Origin: Gammaproteobacteria bacterium
Lineage (GTDB): Bacteria > Pseudomonadota > Gammaproteobacteria > Enterobacterales > Kangiellaceae
Reading direction: 5' to 3'
Length of the DNA: 64,000 bases
Assembly: GCA_013373545.1 (NCBI GenBank)
Contig: JABXHQ010000126.1
Span: 1-64,000, forward strand
Position 1 is the first letter of the stretch, and each line of letters begins with the position of its first letter. This document shows, piece by piece, positions 60,214 to 64,000 of the stretch. Below the pieces are notes generated by a model. It was not told the DNA's origin and did no database searches. It saw nothing but the letters and a program-made list of their open reading frames with translations. The position numbers were made by a program, and so were the translations under genes.

Positions 60214-61527
60214 ATGAAACAGTGCTCACAGTGTGGTCATAGTTCAAAAATTTTTAAGATGATGGTGGCGCATCTGTCGAATAATGAGAGCTCCAAGGCC
60301 ACCGCTATTTTATGCCCCGGCTGTTATGAGAAAAAGGAGTTGTGCAAAAGCCGCAGTGATTTGATTTGGTTAGTTGGCTTCGCGCTGCTCGGCATGTCTC
60401 TAATAAATTTATTTCCTCATATGGCGTCCGGTTGGGTTATCGGCAATATTGTATTACTTTATTTCATTTCAGCGTTGTCATTGGTGTTGCATGAGTTTGC
60501 TCACTACGCGATGACGTTGATCCTGAAAGGCACTGTGGCAAAAGTACAGTTAGGTATTGGACCTTTGATTACCAAAATAAATCTGTTTAATACAACTTGG
60601 GAGTTTCGCTTTTTTTGGGTGTTAGGCTTAACCTTTGTGGGTTTTAAGAAGCCACACTATCGTCATTTCAAAATACTTCTGATTTTTATCGCGGGGCCAC
60701 TGGTGAATTTATTGCTGGCGCTAGTCAGTTTAGGCGCGCTCCTTTACGGCTATGCCGATGTGAATGTGACTGAAACCTTTTGCTTTTGGTTAATGTTGTT
60801 TATCACTAATTCCTTGATGTTTCTTGCTGCTATGAACCCGAGGGCTTCTTCGGATCCTCAAGCTTATCCTTCCGATGGACGTAATATCTGGCTGCATTTA
60901 TCTGGGCAGGAAGTGTTTGGCGCTGAGGAGTATCAAATAGGTTACTATCAGCAGGCGATCTTTCTGTTGATGGAAGAAAGTCGATATCAAGAATGTTTAG
61001 AGCTTTGCCAAGAGGCGTGTGAACAGCATCCTGAGGTGACGCAATTTAAAGCGTTTGAGTCAACCGTGTTACCTGAAGTTGGTTTTTATCAAGAAGCGGT
61101 CTCGCTTGCGCAGCAGGAGCTAGCAAAAGACTTTGATGAAGAAAATTTTCAAAGTCTCTACGAGCGCTCTCTATTTTATGCTGCACTGGGTTCAGGCCTT
61201 TTAGGGGAAGTAACCGAGAAAAACCTTGTGCGAGCAGAAGAGGCGGTCGATGAGTCGTTGTCACTGCTGCATTGGAACCCTAGTGTCATAGTGTTAAAAG
61301 CGGATATCGCGCGCAGACAACATCAGTACAGCCGAGCATTATCTTTGGCTAAAGAAGCCAATGATTTTTTACTTTATCCTGTGGTTCAAGCGGCGCTCTA
61401 TGCTTTATTGGCTCTTTGCTATTTAGCAATGGATGATTTGCCGAAAGCACAAAAGTATCGCAAGCGATGCTTGATATTAAACCAAGCTGATCGTTTAATC
61501 GAGGAAATGGAGCTGGCGTTTAAGTGA
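60214..61527 (+). CDS. M50-like membrane protease with N-terminal zinc ribbon and C-terminal TPR-like region
   Basis: CSQCGH...CPGCYEKKELC; YFISALSLVLHEFAHYAMTLILKG (HExxH in TM) and IAGPLVNLLLALVSLG; C-terminal helical repeats. Confidence 0.75.
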   Translation: MKQCSQCGHSSKIFKMMVAHLSNNESSKATAILCPGCYEKKELCKSRSDLIWLVGFALLGMSLINLFPHMASGWVIGNIVLLYFISALSLVLHEFAHYAMTLILKGTVAKVQLGIGPLITKINLFNTTWEFRFFWVLGLTFVGFKKPHYRHFKILLIFIAGPLVNLLLALVSLGALLYGYADVNVTETFCFWLMLFITNSLMFLAAMNPRASSDPQAYPSDGRNIWLHLSGQEVFGAEEYQIGYYQQAIFLLMEESRYQECLELCQEACEQHPEVTQFKAFESTVLPEVGFYQEAVSLAQQELAKDFDEENFQSLYERSLFYAALGSGLLGEVTEKNLVRAEEAVDESLSLLHWNPSVIVLKADIARRQHQYSRALSLAKEANDFLLYPVVQAALYALLALCYLAMDDLPKAQKYRKRCLILNQADRLIEEMELAFK

Positions 61528-61729
61528 TTCGATGAAAAGTTAGCGAGATCACTAAAGAGCGCTGTTTAGAGGTGAGTGGCAAAACGATAAAGCACACCGA
61601 AGTGTTTAGGGTAAATCAAGTTACCATAAAAACCTGTATGCCTTTTTCGAGTGGTTTTTTGAAAAGGAAGCAGAATAAAAGGTAGTGCTGAAAAGTGGTG
61701 TTTAACTTTACTCTACCGAGCCTGTGCTT

Positions 61730-61749
61730 GAAGTCTCGAAAGAGACTTC
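61730..61749. other. Perfect 8-bp hairpin with GAAA tetraloop between convergent genes
   Basis: gaagtctc-gaaa-gagacttc; no T-tract. Confidence 0.5.
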
Positions 61750-61765
61750 TGCAAACAATAATAGT

Positions 61766-63058
61766 TTAATTAGCTATCGATGATTCGCTAGGTTTCCATT
61801 CACGCCACATTTTGACGCTCTTGATCAGGTTACCTTTAATTTGCATTACTTCAATTGGATAGCCTTCAAGCTTTAATCCGGTGCCCGGTTGAGGAATCGT
61901 TTCAAGGTATTCGACTATTAATCCACTTAGAGTTTTAGGGCCATCGGTAGGTAGGTCAATGCGTAGCGCACGGTTGAGATCTCGAATCGTTACTGTGCCG
62001 TCCAAAAGGAAGCTGCCGTCTTCTTGCGGATGAATATCTTTTGAAGTGGTGGCGGCAAAGTCAGTGGTAAACTCACCGACAATTTCTTCCAAAATATCTT
62101 CAATGGTCACCAGTCCTTGAATGTCCCCGTATTCATCAACTACCATACCGACGCGTTGCTTTTTTCGTTGAAACTTGAGTAGTTGAGTGTTGAGCGGTGT
62201 ACCTTCGGGAACGAAGTAAACCGGTGTCATATATTCGCGGATGGTTTCTTTGCTGATATCAGCGACATCACGACTCATCAAGTTGGCAATATGGCGAGCG
62301 TGTAACATGCCCTTTACTTGATCGATGCTGTCTTGGTAAACCGGCAGTCGAGTATGTTGAGTATTGCGTAATTGACTGAGTATGTCATCGAGTTGCTCGT
62401 CGAGATCAATACCAATGATTTCATTTTTGGGTACCATAATGTCTTCAACGGTTGCATGCTCTAAGTCGAGAATACTCAGCAACATTTTTTGGTGACGCTT
62501 GGGTATCATTCCCCCGGCTTCATTAACCACGGTACGTAGCTCTTCTGAACTAAGATGATCATCTTGTGAGTCGGCTACACGCACGCCGAATAGACGTAAC
62601 ATTCCATTCGATAAGGTATTCACTAAAACGACTACCGGTGATAACAACTTTAACAGCGGCGTTAAAATGTAAGAAGCCGGAAACGCAATACGTTCCGGAT
62701 GAAAAGCGGCCAGCGTTTTAGGCGTCACTTCGGCAAACAACAAAAACATAATGGTCAGAGGAATCGGCAGTACCGCCACGCCATATTCGCCCCACAGCCG
62801 TAAGGCAATCTCACCGGCCACGAGAGTCGCTAAAATATTCACTAAATTATTGCCGATTAGAATGACGCCAATTAAGCGGTCGGGTCGCTTTAGCAGTTTG
62901 CTGACCAGTTTTGCGGCACGATGGTTATGCTTAACCATGTGCTTGAGCCGATACCGATTGATCGACATCATGCCGGTTTCAGAACTGGAGAAAAAGGCGG
63001 AGAGTAGCAACAGACCAAATAAGGTAAGGGTTAAACTACTGGTAGAAATAGCGTCCAA
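61766..63058 (-). CDS. HlyC/CorC family (CNNM/DUF21-CBS-CorC_HlyC) membrane protein
   Basis: LLLLSAFFSSSETGMMSINRYRLKHM, VEDIMVPKNEIIGIDLDE, VVDEYGDIQGLVTIEDILEEIVGEF. Confidence 0.95.
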   Translation of the reverse strand: MDAISTSSLTLTLFGLLLLSAFFSSSETGMMSINRYRLKHMVKHNHRAAKLVSKLLKRPDRLIGVILIGNNLVNILATLVAGEIALRLWGEYGVAVLPIPLTIMFLLFAEVTPKTLAAFHPERIAFPASYILTPLLKLLSPVVVLVNTLSNGMLRLFGVRVADSQDDHLSSEELRTVVNEAGGMIPKRHQKMLLSILDLEHATVEDIMVPKNEIIGIDLDEQLDDILSQLRNTQHTRLPVYQDSIDQVKGMLHARHIANLMSRDVADISKETIREYMTPVYFVPEGTPLNTQLLKFQRKKQRVGMVVDEYGDIQGLVTIEDILEEIVGEFTTDFAATTSKDIHPQEDGSFLLDGTVTIRDLNRALRIDLPTDGPKTLSGLIVEYLETIPQPGTGLKLEGYPIEVMQIKGNLIKSVKMWREWKPSESSIAN

Positions 63059-63106
63059 CGATTATAAGTCTCTTGCGATTAACAAATGGCTAAAACTAAA
63101 GGCGCA

Positions 63107-63925
63107 TTATAAGGCAGGCGAGTTGAGAATCAACTCTAGGACTAATTTACTGCCAAAGTAACCGAGGGACAATAAAGCAAAGCCACCCAAGGTCCAGTGC
63201 GCCGCTTGACGTCCTCGCCAGCCTTTTAACCGATGGCCGATAATCAACACTGCAAATACTACCCAGGCAAGACTGGACAAGACTAACTTGTGCAGCGGTT
63301 GTGGCGACAGGCTGGGATCGAGATAAGCAAATGCAATCAGTAGCGCCACGCTCATCAGTCCAAAGCCAAGCATTAACAGCTGAAATAAAAAGCTTTCTAA
63401 GCTCTGTAAGGGAGGAAAGAACGAAGGGATATGGGTTGGATGCGAGCGCAGCTGGCGATCAGCAATAATCACCAAAATCGCTTGAACCGATGCCAACATT
63501 AGCATTCCGGTGGCAATCATGGCGGCAAAAATATGAATCAGTGCTAACCATTGACCACTTAAATCAACGCTTTTCTCGCCAGGAAAAAGCAGGCTTAATG
63601 TGGTAGTTAACGCCGCAAAACTGCCAATAATGGCGATCATTAAGGTTACTGGGCGTTTTAGTGAGTTGAACATAAGTACCAAGAGTGCCAGCCAGTTGGT
63701 CAGCCCCATCATTAACCACAGGTTTAGATTTTGCTGACCACTATTGTCGATGGCCAGATACAGGTAAAAGCCATGGATGCCGATGGCGCTAAAAGTCAGC
63801 AGATTAAAGCCCGCGGGGCTATTCGCTTTGCTTCGCAACATGAGTAACGATGATGCGACGGCCATGAAGTACAGGCAGACGGTGAAAAGACCGCTAATAA
63901 CGGTAGGGTTTAGAGTCTGTTCCAT
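63107..63925 (-). CDS. ypjD: Cytochrome c assembly-like inner membrane protein (YpjD/CcsA family)
   Basis: Eight-TM protein with LIHIFAAMIATGMLMLASVQAILVIIADRQLR...FFPPLQSLESFLFQLLMLGF; located upstream of a CorB-like gene, as in enterobacteria. Confidence 0.9.
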   Translation of the reverse strand: MEQTLNPTVISGLFTVCLYFMAVASSLLMLRSKANSPAGFNLLTFSAIGIHGFYLYLAIDNSGQQNLNLWLMMGLTNWLALLVLMFNSLKRPVTLMIAIIGSFAALTTTLSLLFPGEKSVDLSGQWLALIHIFAAMIATGMLMLASVQAILVIIADRQLRSHPTHIPSFFPPLQSLESFLFQLLMLGFGLMSVALLIAFAYLDPSLSPQPLHKLVLSSLAWVVFAVLIIGHRLKGWRGRQAAHWTLGGFALLSLGYFGSKLVLELILNSPAL

Positions 63926-64000
63926 GTCATCTCGTTAGTTTTGGTTATCTCACCCAGCAAAAGGTATGAGTACAATCAATTTGCGTCTATAATACCGACC

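Noticed and set aside
1-64000. Mobile elements, prophage, CRISPR, tRNA or rRNA genes
   Set aside because: No integrase, transposase, terminal repeats, cloverleaf-like intergenic sequence or rRNA-like stretch was recognised by eye; tRNAscan/Infernal would be needed to be certain.

Overview
This 64 kb window is gene-dense and looks like a chromosomal segment of a marine-type gammaproteobacterium. I saw no tRNA, rRNA, CRISPR array, transposase or phage gene. The backbone is mostly housekeeping: a pilin / nadC / DUF1631 / ampD-ampE / aceE-aceF-lpdA block, then an HDOD-SpoIIE phosphatase, Bax-like glucosaminidase, AidB-like acyl-CoA dehydrogenase, a periplasmic amidohydrolase pair, DUF808, hemN-fnr, PPi-type phosphofructokinase, mpl-ubiX, a GGDEF/degenerate-EAL protein, an AddAB-like nuclease/helicase pair, an aminotransferase, GDPD, pyrC, a GT4 glycosyltransferase, an M61-PDZ protease, mtaB, a PhoD-like Tat lipoprotein, several small unknown proteins, a zinc-ribbon/M50/TPR membrane protein, a CorC/HlyC-type protein and ypjD. 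The observations most worth a second look are: (1) tandem pilin genes with a near-consensus sigma-54 promoter, upstream GTGACA/TGTCAC repeats and an intercistronic hairpin, followed on the same strand by a TMTC/PMT-like multispanning TPR protein and a sulfotransferase-like protein (candidate pilin-modification module); (2) a PaaI-type thioesterase gene at 57852-58252, missed by the ORF track, with one nonsense codon and one 1-nt frameshift in a T-run; (3) three amidohydrolase-like units of which only one keeps the metal-binding motif; (4) a textbook-spaced class II FNR promoter upstream of hemN, next to fnr; (5) a candidate Pho box/-10 upstream of the PhoD-like gene; (6) an M50-like membrane protease fused to a zinc ribbon and TPR region, beside a cluster of unknown proteins. 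I cannot identify a clearly new multi-gene defence or biosynthetic system here. The pilin-modification module and the 57.8-61.5 kb unknown cluster are the best leads.
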